Below, piece by piece: positions 15,450 to 24,337 of a DNA stretch of 64,000 bases. Below the pieces are notes generated by a model, which worked only from the letters and a program-made list of their open reading frames with translations, had not been told where the DNA came from and ran no database searches. Made by a program: the position numbers and the translations under genes. The stretch spans positions 6,510,001-6,574,000 of the forward strand of contig BJHW01000001.1 of assembly GCA_005405945.1 (NCBI GenBank). Reading direction: 5' to 3'. This DNA comes from Streptomyces violaceusniger. GTDB taxonomy: Bacteria > Actinomycetota > Actinomycetes > Streptomycetales > Streptomycetaceae. Each line of letters begins with the position of its first letter. The stretch's first letter is position 1.

Positions 15450-16957
15450 ATGGACGACACCCACCCATCCACATCCATCCGTGCCGCTGCGGCGGCCCAC
15501 CCCGGGAGGTCCCCACCATCACCGCCGAGACCACCTCGGCTGACAGGCGCGCCCACCTCGACCGTGCGGCGCGCCTGCGTCAGCTCTCCGAAGTTGACCA
15601 AGACCTGATCCGCCTCGTCCAAGACCCCCGCTTCACCCGCTGGATAGAGCAGATCACCGCTACTGGCGGCTGCGCCCGCCCGATCCACCTCACCGGCTCC
15701 ACCACCACCCGCGACACGCGCACAGGTGAGGTACTGCACCACTACGACACCCGCAATGAGCCCGGCGAACGGCTCCTGATCCGCTGCCGCAACCGCCGCC
15801 AAACCGTCTGCGCCCCCTGCTCCCGCCTCCACGCGGGCGACACCTTCCACCTGGTGCGCGCCGGACTCGTCGGCGGCAAAACCGTCCCCGGCGACGTACG
15901 GGAGCGGCCCCGGCTCTTCCTCACCCTCACGGCCCCCAGCTTCGGCCCCGTCCACCGTGCCACTGCTGACGGCCAGCGTTGCCGACCGCGACGCGATGCC
16001 GGGCGGTGCGATCACGGCCGTCCGCTGGGCTGCCCGGCCGTCCACGACGCAGACGACCCGCTCACCGGACAACCGCTGTGCCCCGACTGCTACGACTACC
16101 CCGCACACGTCCTGTGGCACGCCCACACGGGACGCTTGTGGAAGGCGTTCACCGACAACCTCTACAACCACCTCGCTGCCCGCGTCGGCCGCAGCCGCAC
16201 CGGCCTGCGCCGCAGTCTGCGCGTCTCCTACGCCAAAGTCGCCGAGTACCAAAAGCGCGCGGCCGTCCACGTCCACGCTGTGGTGCGTCTCGACGGCGCA
16301 CGCGGGCCGGACGATCCGCCCCCGGCCTGGGCAACGGCCGATGTCCTCACGGCCGTGGTCCGTACCGCCGCTTCGGCCGTACGCCTCCGCACCTCCTACA
16401 GCGCGGCCCTGGGGGAACACGAACTGCGCTGGGGCGCCGAACTCGACGCCCGGCCGCTCCGCGCCTTCGGCGGCGGTGAGGGCTTGGCCGACGACGCGGT
16501 AGCCGCCTACGTCGCCAAGTACGTCACCAAAGGGGCCACCGACACCGGGGCCGGACTCGACCACCAGATCACCACCCCCGACGACATCACAGCCGCCCCC
16601 GTGTCGGCACACGTGCGCACCCTCATGCGCGCCTGCTGGCGCCTCGGCGGCCTCCCCGAACTGGAACCACTCCGGCTACGCGCTTGGGCTCACACGCTCG
16701 GCTACCGGGGCCACATCCTCACCAAATCCCACGCCTACTCCACCACCTACACCGCACTGCGCGCCGAACGAGCCGACCACCAAACCGGCGGAACCCAACT
16801 CGCCGACCCCGACCTGATCACGGATGCCCACTGGCGATACGTCGGCTCCGGCCACACCCCCGGCGCGGCCCTCATCGCCGCTGGGATCGCCGAAGACCAC
16901 GCCCGGAACCGCGAAGCCGCCCGCGACGCGTGCCGGGAGTGGGGCGGGCGCCTGTGA
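15450..16957 (+). CDS. repSA: RepSA-type replication initiator, frameshifted near its N-terminus
   Basis: This ~502-aa replication initiator resembles RepSA of pSAM2. Features include the Cys-rich segment CRNRRQTVCAPCSRLHAGD, LTLTAPSFGPVH, the DYPAHVLWHAHTG...LWKAFTDNLYNHLA region and VHVHAVVRLDG; the His-hydrophobe-His triad suggests a rolling-circle Rep metal site. Reading from ATG 15450 (AGGGAG 8 nt upstream) leaves frame at the C-run 15500-15503. One more C gives AAHPREVPTITAETTSADRR and an open frame to 16957. Without that base, the only ATG/GTG start in the main frame would be GTG 15854, which omits conserved sequence. Confidence 0.85.
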
Positions 16958-17145
16958 CAGAACCTGCTACAGACGCCAACCCTCAAGAGCCGCCGGAGTG
17001 GATCGCCGAGATCCTGGCCCGGTGGGTACCGCCGCCGGACTACGACGCTCGGCTATCGGCCGTGGTGGACGGTTACCTGGCTGATCAAGTGAAGAAGATC
17101 AACCCTTCGAACCATCCGGCTCGGCCCCGACCGGCCAAATCCTGA
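16954..17145 (+). CDS. 63-aa protein between repSA and the integrase
   Basis: GTG 16954 overlaps the repSA stop (GTGA). The product starts MTEPATDANPQEPPEWIAEI and has an amphipathic middle (LARWVPPPDYDARLSAVVDGYLADQV) and a basic tail. In pSAM2-type elements xis occupies this place, but no helix-turn-helix is evident here. Its last 47 bp overlap the 3' end of the convergent integrase. A recombination-directionality factor is a possible role, by position only. Confidence 0.6.
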   Translation: MTEPATDANPQEPPEWIAEILARWVPPPDYDARLSAVVDGYLADQVKKINPSNHPARPRPAKS

Positions 17146-18538
17146 TCGAGTCGAGCTCGGGCGGCTTCTTGCGGCCCCTGCCCACGCTGAAGACCTCGAC
17201 GTGATCGATGACGCTCGCCACGATGGCCCGGCGGCGTTCGAGGTTCTGCATGTCCTCGTCCTTCCACACAGCCAGGGCATCAGTCTCGGTGCGGGTCTCC
17301 CTGACCACCGAAGCCGCTTCGCGAGTCCGGAGCGTTTGCAGATCGCTGCGGAGGTAGGTCAACGAGTCGTAGTAGTCCTCGTCGTCCATGCCTCCGTCCT
17401 TCCACCGGTTGCGCAGTGCCCGGATGCGTTCCTCCAAGATCTTGATCTCGCCAGACAGGTCTTCGGAGGGTGCTGCCTGCGCCTGCGGCCTCCGCTTCGC
17501 CAACGCGGCCTCTACTACCTCATTGATACGAGCCTCGATCCAGTCCAAGCGACGAATGACCTTGCCGCATCCTCTCTCGCCATTGGCCCCGACCTGGGAG
17601 GAGTGGCAGGCCGTCCGACGGAAGGTGCGTCCCTGGATGGTCGCCCACTGAATCCGCATGGTCGATCCGCAGTGTCCGCACTTCAGGAAGCCTGAGTACA
17701 GGTGCTTGCGCTTCCCGGAGCCCTTCCGGGCGGGAGTGGCACGGCTGTCAAGGATGGTCTGTACGTTCTCCCACTCCTCCCGCGTGAGCGGGTGGGGGTA
17801 GATGCTGTCTCCGATGTCCTGCCCCTTGTAGGAGACGATGCCGCCGATGCGCTCCGAGCGGTACACCCTCTTGACCTTCTGGATGTCCCAGGCGGTTCCG
17901 GCTTCCGGCGTCCGTGCCCCTCGCTCGTTCCACGCACGGGCCACATCTCCGGGCGTGCCCCGGTCCAGGAGGATCTGGTAACCGAGGCGAATCAGCTCCA
18001 CCTCCCCGGGCTCCACCTCCTGCAAGTTCGACCCTTCCTTGAAGCCGAACAGACGGCTGCCACCGGCGTGGGGCTTGCCCTGCTCGCGACGCTGGAGCAG
18101 GGAGTTGTTGACCCGCTCCGACATGCGCTCAGTCTCTTGCTGGGCTACTGCGCCCTTGATCGTCAGGATCATGCGCCCGTTCGCGGTCGCCGTGTCCTCG
18201 CCCTCCGTCGTGGCGAAGGCGAAACCGTGTTCCTTCTGCTCTTCCAGGAAGTGCGTCAGCTCGGTGATGCGGCGCGTCAGACGGTCGATCGAGTAGACGA
18301 CGATGCCGTCAATCAGCCCCTCGCGGGCGTCGCGCAGCATCTCGGTGTACGCGGGACGCCGCCGCTTGCTCGTCGTCGACGCCGACGTATCGTTCTCCGG
18401 GTAGACCTTGAGTACGCCCCAACCCATCCGCTCGCACAGTTCGCGGCACGCCTTCTCCTGGCGCTGGATGCCGAGTTCCTGCCCCTTGCGGTCCTTGCTG
18501 ATGCGGACGTAGATCCCCACCCGCGTCGGCCTGGCCAT
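17099..18538 (-). CDS. int: Large serine integrase
   Basis: This 479-aa serine recombinase has the resolvase domain at residues ~6-150, with nucleophile S14 in VGIYVRISKDRKGQ, then VYSIDRLTRRITEL and GRMILTIKGAVAQQETERMSERV. The recombinase domain follows (residues ~165-280; GIVSYKGQDIGDSIYPHPLT) and a zinc ribbon (CGHCGSTM ... GCGKV) with a coiled-coil region before the C-terminus. It resembles phage-type large serine integrases. ATG 18538 lies 35 bp inside the attR arm, the usual integrase-att arrangement. It would act on the att sites at 7369 and 18603. Confidence 0.95.
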   Translation of the reverse strand: MARPTRVGIYVRISKDRKGQELGIQRQEKACRELCERMGWGVLKVYPENDTSASTTSKRRRPAYTEMLRDAREGLIDGIVVYSIDRLTRRITELTHFLEEQKEHGFAFATTEGEDTATANGRMILTIKGAVAQQETERMSERVNNSLLQRREQGKPHAGGSRLFGFKEGSNLQEVEPGEVELIRLGYQILLDRGTPGDVARAWNERGARTPEAGTAWDIQKVKRVYRSERIGGIVSYKGQDIGDSIYPHPLTREEWENVQTILDSRATPARKGSGKRKHLYSGFLKCGHCGSTMRIQWATIQGRTFRRTACHSSQVGANGERGCGKVIRRLDWIEARINEVVEAALAKRRPQAQAAPSEDLSGEIKILEERIRALRNRWKDGGMDDEDYYDSLTYLRSDLQTLRTREAASVVRETRTETDALAVWKDEDMQNLERRRAIVASVIDHVEVFSVGRGRKKPPELDSIRIWPVGAEPDGSKG

Positions 18539-18572
18539 GTTTGTGTCCCCTCCGTTGGCCGCTCCCGCACTG

Positions 18573-18607
18573 AGCAACGTACATACTCGGGGAGCGGTTA
18601 CGAACGT
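18573..18607. other. attR: P arm plus crossover core AACGT
   Basis: The P arm AGCAACGTACATACT (18573-18587) is separated by 15 nt from the AA of the core (18603-18607), after which the original symporter sequence resumes. Together with attL this gives a symmetric 62-bp attP centred on the AA. Confidence 0.85.
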
Positions 18608-18740
18608 GGCCGGGCAGTCGCTGATACCGGTGATCGTCTCGGCCCGCGAGAAGATCCTCGACCACGAGGCGTACACCCACGCCAGCGCCTCCCCGCTGGA
18701 CGACCGCGACGAGCCGGAACCCCGGCTGGCCGCCGCGTAA
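18603..18740 (+). pseudogene. Displaced original 3' end of the symporter gene
   Basis: This encodes TNVAGQSLIPVIVSAREKIL and onward to EPRLAAA and a TAA stop, which is the C-terminal tail expected after MMRTA in the symporter at 6176. It was cut off by integration at the core. Upstream element sequence happens to leave the frame open, but no start with a ribosome-binding site is seen. Confidence 0.85.
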
Positions 18741-18759
18741 CACCTGCCGGGCGACAAAC

Positions 18760-18793
18760 GGTGCCCCCGGACCTCCCGCGGTCCGGGGGCACC
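18760..18793 (+). terminator. Original symporter terminator
   Basis: Perfect 13-bp arms GGTGCCCCCGGAC and GTCCGGGGGCACC lie 20 bp after the displaced symporter stop. The hairpin can also serve the convergent SMR gene ending at 18801. Confidence 0.85.
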
Positions 18794-18800
18794 GTGCTGT

Positions 18801-19121
18801 TCACTCGCCCGCCGTGGCCTCCAGGCCCACGATGGCCACCACCAGCAGGAGCAGGAAGAAGATCCGGGCCGGGGTGACCGGTTCGTGGAAGAGCAGCATG
18901 CCCAGCAGCGCGGTGCCGACCGCGCCGATGCCGACCCAGACGCCGTAGGCCGTGCCGATGGGCAGGCTCTTCACCGCCGCGCTCAGCAGCCCCATGCTCA
19001 CGATCAGACCGGCGACGGTGACCACACTGGGCCACAGCCGGGTGAAGCCGTCGCTCAGCTTCATGCCGATCGACCAGCAGATCTCGAACAGCCCGGCCGT
19101 GAGCAGCAGGACCCATGCCAT
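18801..19121 (-). CDS. gdx: SMR-family guanidinium exporter (Gdx/SugE)
   Basis: This 106-aa four-helix small multidrug resistance protein starts MAWVLLLTAGLFEICWSIGM. It carries the conserved membrane Glu (residue 13) and the W-SIG-MK motif typical of the Gdx/SugE branch, which exports guanidinium in exchange for protons. GGAGGTG is 5 nt before the ATG. A guanidine-III riboswitch lies 37 bp upstream of the ATG, which strongly supports guanidinium as the substrate rather than quaternary drugs. Confidence 0.93.
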   Translation of the reverse strand: MAWVLLLTAGLFEICWSIGMKLSDGFTRLWPSVVTVAGLIVSMGLLSAAVKSLPIGTAYGVWVGIGAVGTALLGMLLFHEPVTPARIFFLLLLVVAIVGLEATAGE

Positions 19122-19157
19122 GACGGCACCTCCGTGGAGTCTCTCGATTACGGGGGT

Positions 19158-19198
19158 GCGTCGTCTTTGCGGGTCCCGGTACGGCGCGTCTCGTCGGG
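19158..19198 (-). ncRNA. Guanidine-III riboswitch (ykkC-III)
   Basis: The 41-nt segment on the minus strand matches the guanidine-III consensus at all its landmarks and in length: an ACGAG block, GCGCCGTACC, and AAGACG-CGC at the 3' end, with CGGG able to pair back to CCCG to form the pseudoknot. It ends 36 nt before the ATG of the SMR exporter, close to the Shine-Dalgarno sequence, so control of translation start is likely. A box TACGGT (complement at 19208-19213) just upstream could be the -10. Confidence 0.9.
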
Positions 19199-19227
19199 TT
19201 CCTCCCGACCGTAGCAAACCTCCCGCG

Positions 19228-20273
19228 TCAGCTGAGCCCGGCGGTGAGCAGGGGGAGGGCGTGGGTGAGTTCGCGCTCCCAGTAGGGCCAGGTGTGGGTG
19301 CCGGGGCCGTAGAGGTGGGCGGTGACGGCCAGACCGTGGGCGCGGGCGCGGCGCACGTAGCGCTCGGCCATCTCGCCGAGGCCGCGCTCCAGGGCGTCCT
19401 CGGGGCGGCCCGGCGGGTCGAGGGGCCCTGGGGTGCCGTTGCCGCAGGCGAGGTAGAGCGGGTAGCCGCGGGGGAGCCGGGGGATGAGGGCGTACGGGTT
19501 GTGGGCGTCCCAGAGCGTGGACTGGGCGGTGGGGTCTCCCCAGAGGGCCGTCGGGTCGGCGCCTTGGCCCGTGAGGATGGCCTGGATTCCGGCGGGGTCC
19601 AGGGTGGTGTGGATGACCCCGCTGAACGAGGCCGCCGCGCGGAAGAGGCGGGGGTGGCGGGCGGCGTAGGAGAGGGCGCCGAAGCCGCCCATGGACAGAC
19701 CGGCGATGGCCCGGCGGCCGTTGGCCCGCAGGGCGCGTTCCAGCAGGGGGCGCAGCTCGGCCAGGTGGAAGGTCTCCCAGGCGGGCGGGCCGTAGTGGCC
19801 GCCGTTCCACCAGTTGGAGTAGAAGCCGGCGGGACCGCCCTCGGGGAGACGATCAGCGCCGGGGTGGCGGCGGTGATCGCCTCGACATCGGTGTTGCGGG
19901 TCCAGGCCTCCCAGCCGGGGCCCGGGTCGCAGCAGCCGTGGAGCAGGTAGAGGACGGGCCAGCGGTGGTGGGGTCTGCGGTCGTAGCCGGTGGGGAGGAG
20001 GACGCGGGCGTGGCCCTCGCGGCCCAGGGCGGGCGAGTCGACCGTCAGGTCCAGGACGCGCTCGCCGACGCGCTCCGCGGCGACCAGGCGCGCACGGGCG
20101 GGTGTCCCGCGTCCGGCAGGGGCCTCCGGGGAACGGGCCTTCGAGGCGCCGGGCTCCGGGGAACGGGCCTTCGAGGCGCCGGGCTCCGGGGAACGGGCTT
20201 GCGCCGGGGCGGGGAGGAGCGGTGCGGCGGCCAGCGCGGTCAGCGCGGCGAGCGTGCGACGGCGGTTCGGCAT
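19228..20273 (-). CDS. Secreted alpha/beta-hydrolase esterase (Ag85/esterase D-like), frameshifted
   Basis: A Sec/Tat-like signal (MPNRRRTLAALTALAAAPLL) precedes a repeat-rich linker and an esterase domain with LYLLHGCCDPG, the nucleophile elbow GLSMGGFGALS and a C-terminal GTHTWPYW catalytic His. The frame breaks at the run 19843-19846 (GGGG on the plus strand). One extra base restores IVSPEGGPAGFYSNWWNGG and a ~348-aa product. AAGGAG is 8 nt before ATG 20273. It is divergent from TetR and precedes the guanidine exporter on the same strand. Confidence 0.85.
20131..20198 (-). repeat. 30-bp tandem repeat in the esterase linker
   Basis: Two exact 30-bp units (20131-20160 and 20161-20190) and a partial third encode PEPGASKARS repeats between the signal peptide and the catalytic domain. 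Copy number could vary by slippage. Confidence 0.85.
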
Positions 20274-20441
20274 CGTTCGTTCTCCTTCGCGGCACTGCGT
20301 TACGGAGCTGAACGGGGCACGGTGCGTGCTCAGTTGAAACTTTGATGTCGTCGGGCGGCCGTGGCAAGAGCGCTGACAGTGGTCCCCCGTAGGCTTGTCC
20401 GCGATATGTGTGCGGGGGCACGATCGAAGGGGGCGGCCTGC

Positions 20442-21110
20442 GTGGGCGGGGCGACGGGGAGCAAGCGCGTACCGCGGGCGGTGCGGGAGCAGCAGATGCT
20501 GGACGCGGGGGTGCGGGCCTTCGCGCGCAGCGGCTATCAGAACGCCTCGATGGACGACATCGCCGAGCTGGCCGGGGTCTCCAAACCGCTGGTCTATCTC
20601 TATCTCAACTCCAAGGACGAGCTGTTCACGGCGTGCATACGGCGGGAGGCAGCGGCGCTGGTGACCGCGGTTCGGGCCGCCGTGGAGCGGGACGCGCCCG
20701 CCGACCGGCAGTTGTGGAGCGGGCTGAGCGGCTTCTTCGCGCACACGGCGGAACATCCCGACGGCTGGACGCTGCTGCATGTGCAGGCCCGTACGCAGGG
20801 GCGGCCCTTCGCCCGTGAAGTGGTCGCGATGCGGGCCGAGATCGTGGAGTTCGTGACGCAGCTGATAGGCGCGGCCGCGCGGGAGCAGGCACGCGGAGAG
20901 GCGCGCGCCCGGACCCTCGCGGGCACCGAGGTGTCCGGGCTCGCCCACGCGCTGGTGGGCGCGGCCGAGTCGCTCGCGGACTGGACGGCGGACGGGCGAG
21001 CGGGTGGGCCGTCGGCCAAGGAGGCCGCGGCCACCCTGATGAACTTCGCCTGGGCCGGGCTGGGGAACCTGCTCCAGGGGCAGGGATGGTCGCCCGAGCG
21101 GGCCGGCTGA
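20442..21110 (+). CDS. TetR-family transcriptional regulator
   Basis: This protein of about 222 aa has an N-terminal TetR helix-turn-helix (MLDAGVRAFARSGYQNASMDDIAELAGVSKPLVYLYLNSKDELF) and a helical ligand domain. GTG 20442 has GAAGGGGG about 8 nt upstream; a leaderless start at ATG 20406 after TAGGCT (20390-20395) is an alternative. It is divergent from the secreted esterase, the likeliest target. A stem-loop containing its stop codon separates it from the convergent lipase. Confidence 0.88.
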   Translation: MGGATGSKRVPRAVREQQMLDAGVRAFARSGYQNASMDDIAELAGVSKPLVYLYLNSKDELFTACIRREAAALVTAVRAAVERDAPADRQLWSGLSGFFAHTAEHPDGWTLLHVQARTQGRPFAREVVAMRAEIVEFVTQLIGAAAREQARGEARARTLAGTEVSGLAHALVGAAESLADWTADGRAGGPSAKEAAATLMNFAWAGLGNLLQGQGWSPERAG

Positions 21111-21148
21111 CGCGGATCGGCCCATGTGCTGGTCGACACCGCGTCAGC
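21106..21148. terminator. Bidirectional terminator between tetR and lipase genes
   Basis: Perfect 10-bp arms GCTGACGCGG and CCGCGTCAGC surround a 23-nt loop. The TetR TGA is part of the left arm, and the lipase stop lies 7 bp beyond the right arm. Confidence 0.75.
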
Positions 21149-21154
21149 CGGGCC

Positions 21155-22324
21155 TCAGGCGGCGCAGTTGCCCCGTGTCGGCTCGTCCGCCAGCCGTCCG
21201 GCCATCCACTCCAGGGCCGTCGGTATCCCGGTCACGGCCGTGGTGACATGGTCCAGCGGATAGTCCTTCCACTCCACCGGCACGCCACGGGCGCACCAGC
21301 GGTCGCGCAGCGCCGCGCCGACCCGGTACGGGATCAACTCGTCCACCGTGCCCTGGTAGAGGTAGACGGGGTGATCGGGGGAGCGGGTGCCCAAGAAGGA
21401 GTCGCGCAGTGCGAGTTGCCAGACCGGGTCGGCCAATGGGTCCCTTACGGTCACCTCGGACCTGTGCCGGAAGAGCCCGCCGATGGTGCTGAGCGACACG
21501 CAGTTCCGCTTCATGAACTCCACATAGCCGCGGCCCCGGTCGTTGAGGTACGAGTCGAGCCGCAGTGCGGGGAAGGCGGCGTCCTGTCCGGTGAGCGCCA
21601 TAAGGGCGAGCCCGGCGCCCGGTCCGCCGTCGTTGTACTCCAGCGTCGTGGGGAGGTCGGCGGGCACGCCACCGGCGACCGTGCCCTTCAGCCGCAGCTC
21701 GGGGGCGTACGAGGCATGCAGTTCGGCGGCCCAGCCGGCCGCCTGGCCGCCCTGGGAGTAGCCCATGACGCCCACGGGCGCCTCCGGTGAGAGCCCGGCC
21801 TCCGGAAGGCGCTGGGCCGCGCGCGCCGCGTCCAGGACGGCATGGCCCTCGGACCGGCCGGCCGTATAGGTGTGGTCGTCCGGGGTGCCCAGACCCTCGT
21901 AGTCGGTGACGGCCACGGCCCAGCCGCGGCGCAGCGCGAGGTCGATCAGCTGGGCCTCGGTCGAGGTGCCCCGCGGGAACCGGCCGGACACCGCGCAGTC
22001 GTCGGCGAGGCCCACGGCGCCGATGCCCCAGGTGAGGAGCGGCCGGGGGCCCTGTTTGCCGTCGTCGGGGACGAGGACCGTACCGGAGACGACGTCGGGG
22101 CGGCCGGTGGCGGTGGTCGAGCGGTAGGTGATGTGCCATGCCTTGGTGGGGGTCGGCACACCGGGCTGGGTGTGGAAGGCGGTGGGGGCGGACGTGACGA
22201 TGTCGCCGGGTCTGCCGGTGTCGGCGGCCGGGGCGCCCGGTGCGGCGGCGGCCGGGGCGGCGGGCAGCGCCGAGGTCAGGGCGAGGGCGGCGAGGCCGGC
22301 GAGCACGGTGGTGCGGATGCGCAT
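21155..22324 (-). CDS. Secretory lipase (LIP family)
   Basis: This 389-aa exported alpha/beta hydrolase has a signal peptide (MRIRTTVLAGLAALALTSAL, cleavage in AAPAAAAPG). The motif GVMGYSQGGQAAGWAA contains the catalytic Ser. Downstream, YQGTVDELIPYRVG contains the likely Asp and DYPLDHVTTA the likely His. The overall layout matches fungal-type secretory lipases that are common in actinomycetes. GGGAGA precedes the ATG. It lies downstream of and in line with the AraC-type regulator. Confidence 0.88.
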   Translation of the reverse strand: MRIRTTVLAGLAALALTSALPAAPAAAAPGAPAADTGRPGDIVTSAPTAFHTQPGVPTPTKAWHITYRSTTATGRPDVVSGTVLVPDDGKQGPRPLLTWGIGAVGLADDCAVSGRFPRGTSTEAQLIDLALRRGWAVAVTDYEGLGTPDDHTYTAGRSEGHAVLDAARAAQRLPEAGLSPEAPVGVMGYSQGGQAAGWAAELHASYAPELRLKGTVAGGVPADLPTTLEYNDGGPGAGLALMALTGQDAAFPALRLDSYLNDRGRGYVEFMKRNCVSLSTIGGLFRHRSEVTVRDPLADPVWQLALRDSFLGTRSPDHPVYLYQGTVDELIPYRVGAALRDRWCARGVPVEWKDYPLDHVTTAVTGIPTALEWMAGRLADEPTRGNCAA

Positions 22325-22426
22325 ACGGCTCTCCCAACGGTGCGGGCGGTGCGCCTTGTCGGTGGTGCTGAGTCGCTCTGGGAGGACCGTAGGGACGGGC
22401 GGGGCGTCCGTGGCTGACCGCGGCGC

Positions 22427-23529
22427 TCAGATGTGCTGACTCCGCGTCTCATGTCGGTATGCGCCCGGTGTTGTCCCGGTCCAGCGCCGGAACGCCCGGT
22501 GGAACGCCGTGTCCTCGGAGAAGCCCAGCCGTAGGGCCAGATCGGCGATGGGCTCGCCCCCTCGGCCAGGCTGCTGACCGCCTCGTCACGCCGCACGATG
22601 TCCTTGAGCTCCTGGAAGGACGTGCCCTCCTCGCGCAGCCGTCGGCGCAGCGTCGCCGGGCTGACCGCCAGCCGGGCGGCGACCTCGGGCAGCTCCGGGA
22701 GCCGCGCGGGGTGCCGGGCGGAGTGCCGGGCGCGTGGGACGTCGGCCAGGCCGCCGCGCGTCCGCAGCGCGCCGGTGAGCGCGTGCCGCACCTGCTCGGC
22801 GACGGTCGTCCCGTAGTCGCGGCGGCTGAGCAGCCCGGCGGGCGCGTGCCGCAGCAGCGTTTGGAGCGTGGACTCGTCCTGGACGACGGGGGCGGTCAGC
22901 CAGCGGCGGTCGAAACCGGCCGCGGTGCGCGGCGCCCCGAAGCGGGGCGGGCAGCCGAAGAGCGGCTCGTAGTCCTCGGCGTACGGGGGCGGGGGATACG
23001 CGAACTGGGCCCACAGCAGCGGGATCCGGCGGCCGATCAGCCAGCCCGCGACCCGGTGCCAGATGAGCATGAGCCATTCGGCGACGATATGGCTCTCGGC
23101 CGCCGTAAGGGCGTCCTCATGCGGGCCGAGTCCGCCGCGCAGGGCGAACACCGCCTCCCGGCCCCGGCCTGCGCCGCGCTCCAGGGCCAGATCGGGGCCG
23201 CCGGGGAAGAGCCGGTAGAAGCGGGCGCCGCGCTCCACCGCCGTGCCGAGGTCGGGGCAGCCCAGCGAGGCGTAGCACATCATCGCGAAGGTGCCGGGCC
23301 GGCTGCGGATGGTCCCCAGCCCCAGGAACTCGTCCGCCGTGGCCCGGTGCAGGGCGCGCACCAGCCGGGCGAACTGCTCGGGGGAGACGCGGGCGCGGTC
23401 GTCGGCGAGCAGCAGCGGAGGTATCCGGGCCCGCTGCAGCAGGGGGACGGTGTCGAGGCCGAGCCGCTGCGCTCCGCGCAGCGCGGCCCGCACATGGTGC
23501 ACCGTCACCGTCCGCCGCCCGTGCGCCAT
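22427..23529 (-). CDS. AraC-family regulator (arabinose-binding-like N-terminus), frameshifted
   Basis: The N-terminal ~200 residues form the OruR/ArgR-type ligand domain (RARIPPLLLADDRARVSPEQFARLVRALH...). The C-terminal AraC helix-turn-helix includes PEVAARLAVSPATLRRRLREEGTSFQELKD. The second recognition helix, ADLALRLGFSEDTAFHRAFRRW, is reached only after adding one base in the run 22557-22561, which also moves the stop to 22427 (ending GAYRHETRSQHI). It is probably an intact gene with a missed base. It may regulate the adjacent lipase. Confidence 0.85.
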
Positions 23530-23632
23530 GGTCAAAACCGTAGCCCGAGCGGGCACGCCGCGTCAGCGGTGCGTCGCGGGGTCCCTACACGGCGTGAGCG
23601 CCGTGAGGGCGACATGAGCGCTATGGGGCGGT

Positions 23633-23733
23633 GTGAGCGCTTCAGGGAGGCGGCGTGAGCGCTTCAGGGAGGCGGTGTGAGCGCTTCAGGGGCGATCCGA
23701 GCACCTTGCTTCAGGGGCGATCCGAGTACCTTG
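23633..23733. repeat. Two adjacent tandem repeats
   Basis: A 22-bp unit starting GTGAGCGCTTCAGGGAGGCG occurs at 23633, 23655 and (partly) 23677. It runs directly into a 25-bp unit starting CTTCAGGGGCGATCCGAG repeated at 23684 and 23709. They occupy the 273-bp gap between the AraC and cupin genes, which has no other gene. Confidence 0.8.
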
Positions 23734-23802
23734 AGGAGGGCGTGGGGCCCCTACGGGCTATCCTCGACGGGCCCGTACGGACGCGTGAGAGCGGTGAGCG
23801 AC

Positions 23803-24249
23803 ATGGCCACGACCCGACGACCCGCGACGGCCGAATGGCTCGGTCTCGAGCCCCACCCGGAGGGCGGCTGGTACCGGGAGACCTGGCGCAGCGATGTCAC
23901 GGTGCGGCCGCCGGGGTACGAGGGGGAGCGCGCGACCGCCACGGCGATCTACTTCCTGCTGACTCCCGGTGAGGAGTCCCGCTGGCATGTGGTGCGCTCG
24001 GCCGAGCTGTGGCTGTGGCACAGCGGCGGTCCGCTGCGGCTCCGGTTGGGCGGTACGGGCGACGCCCCGGAGGCGGCCCCCACGGAGGTGCTCCTGGGCC
24101 GCGACATCGCCTCCGGCCAGCGCCCCCAGGTCGTCATCCCGCCGGGCGTCTGGCAGGCGGCCCGTCCGGAGGCGGACGAGGAGGTCCTGGTGAGCTGTGT
24201 GGTCTCCCCGGGCTTCGACTTCGCCGACTTCCGGCTGCTGGAGGACTGA
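23803..24249 (+). CDS. Cupin-fold protein (DUF985)
   Basis: This 148-aa beta-barrel protein has ATAEWLGLEPHPEGGWYRETW at the N-terminus, YFLLTPGEESRWHVVRSAELWLWHSG in the centre and VVIPPGVWQAARP near the end. This is the standard DUF985 layout with a cupin metal/ligand site that includes the RWH and WHSG histidines. Some members are sugar or thiol-epimerase-like; no substrate can be assigned. ATG 23803 follows a weak GGTGAG. Confidence 0.88.
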   Translation: MATTRRPATAEWLGLEPHPEGGWYRETWRSDVTVRPPGYEGERATATAIYFLLTPGEESRWHVVRSAELWLWHSGGPLRLRLGGTGDAPEAAPTEVLLGRDIASGQRPQVVIPPGVWQAARPEADEEVLVSCVVSPGFDFADFRLLED

Positions 24250-24337
24250 TCACATCCAGGCACGGGTCTCCGAGCCAAGGACCCCGAGCCAAGGACCCCC
24301 AAAGGCAGGGGCACCCAAAGCCATGGGACCAAAAGGC

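Larger units (their letters stand above)
7369..18607. mobile_element. AICE-type integrative element with serine integrase, inserted in the symporter gene
   Basis: The element spans from attL core AACGT (7369-7373) to attR core AACGT (18603-18607), about 11.23 kb. It carries the AICE set: TraB/FtsK translocase, small spread-type membrane protein, RepSA-type initiator, SCO3933-like and GntR-type regulators, small conserved ORFs and an integrase at the right end. The integrase is a large serine recombinase rather than the tyrosine type usual for pSAM2-like elements. The target is a protein-coding gene instead of a tRNA. Joining the two ends recreates an attP with 15-bp inverted arms. Confidence 0.9.

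Noticed and set aside
18537..18740. 67-aa ORF running from the element into the displaced symporter tail
   Set aside because: Its first half is the non-coding att arm and has no Shine-Dalgarno sequence. It is better seen as a pseudogene fragment.
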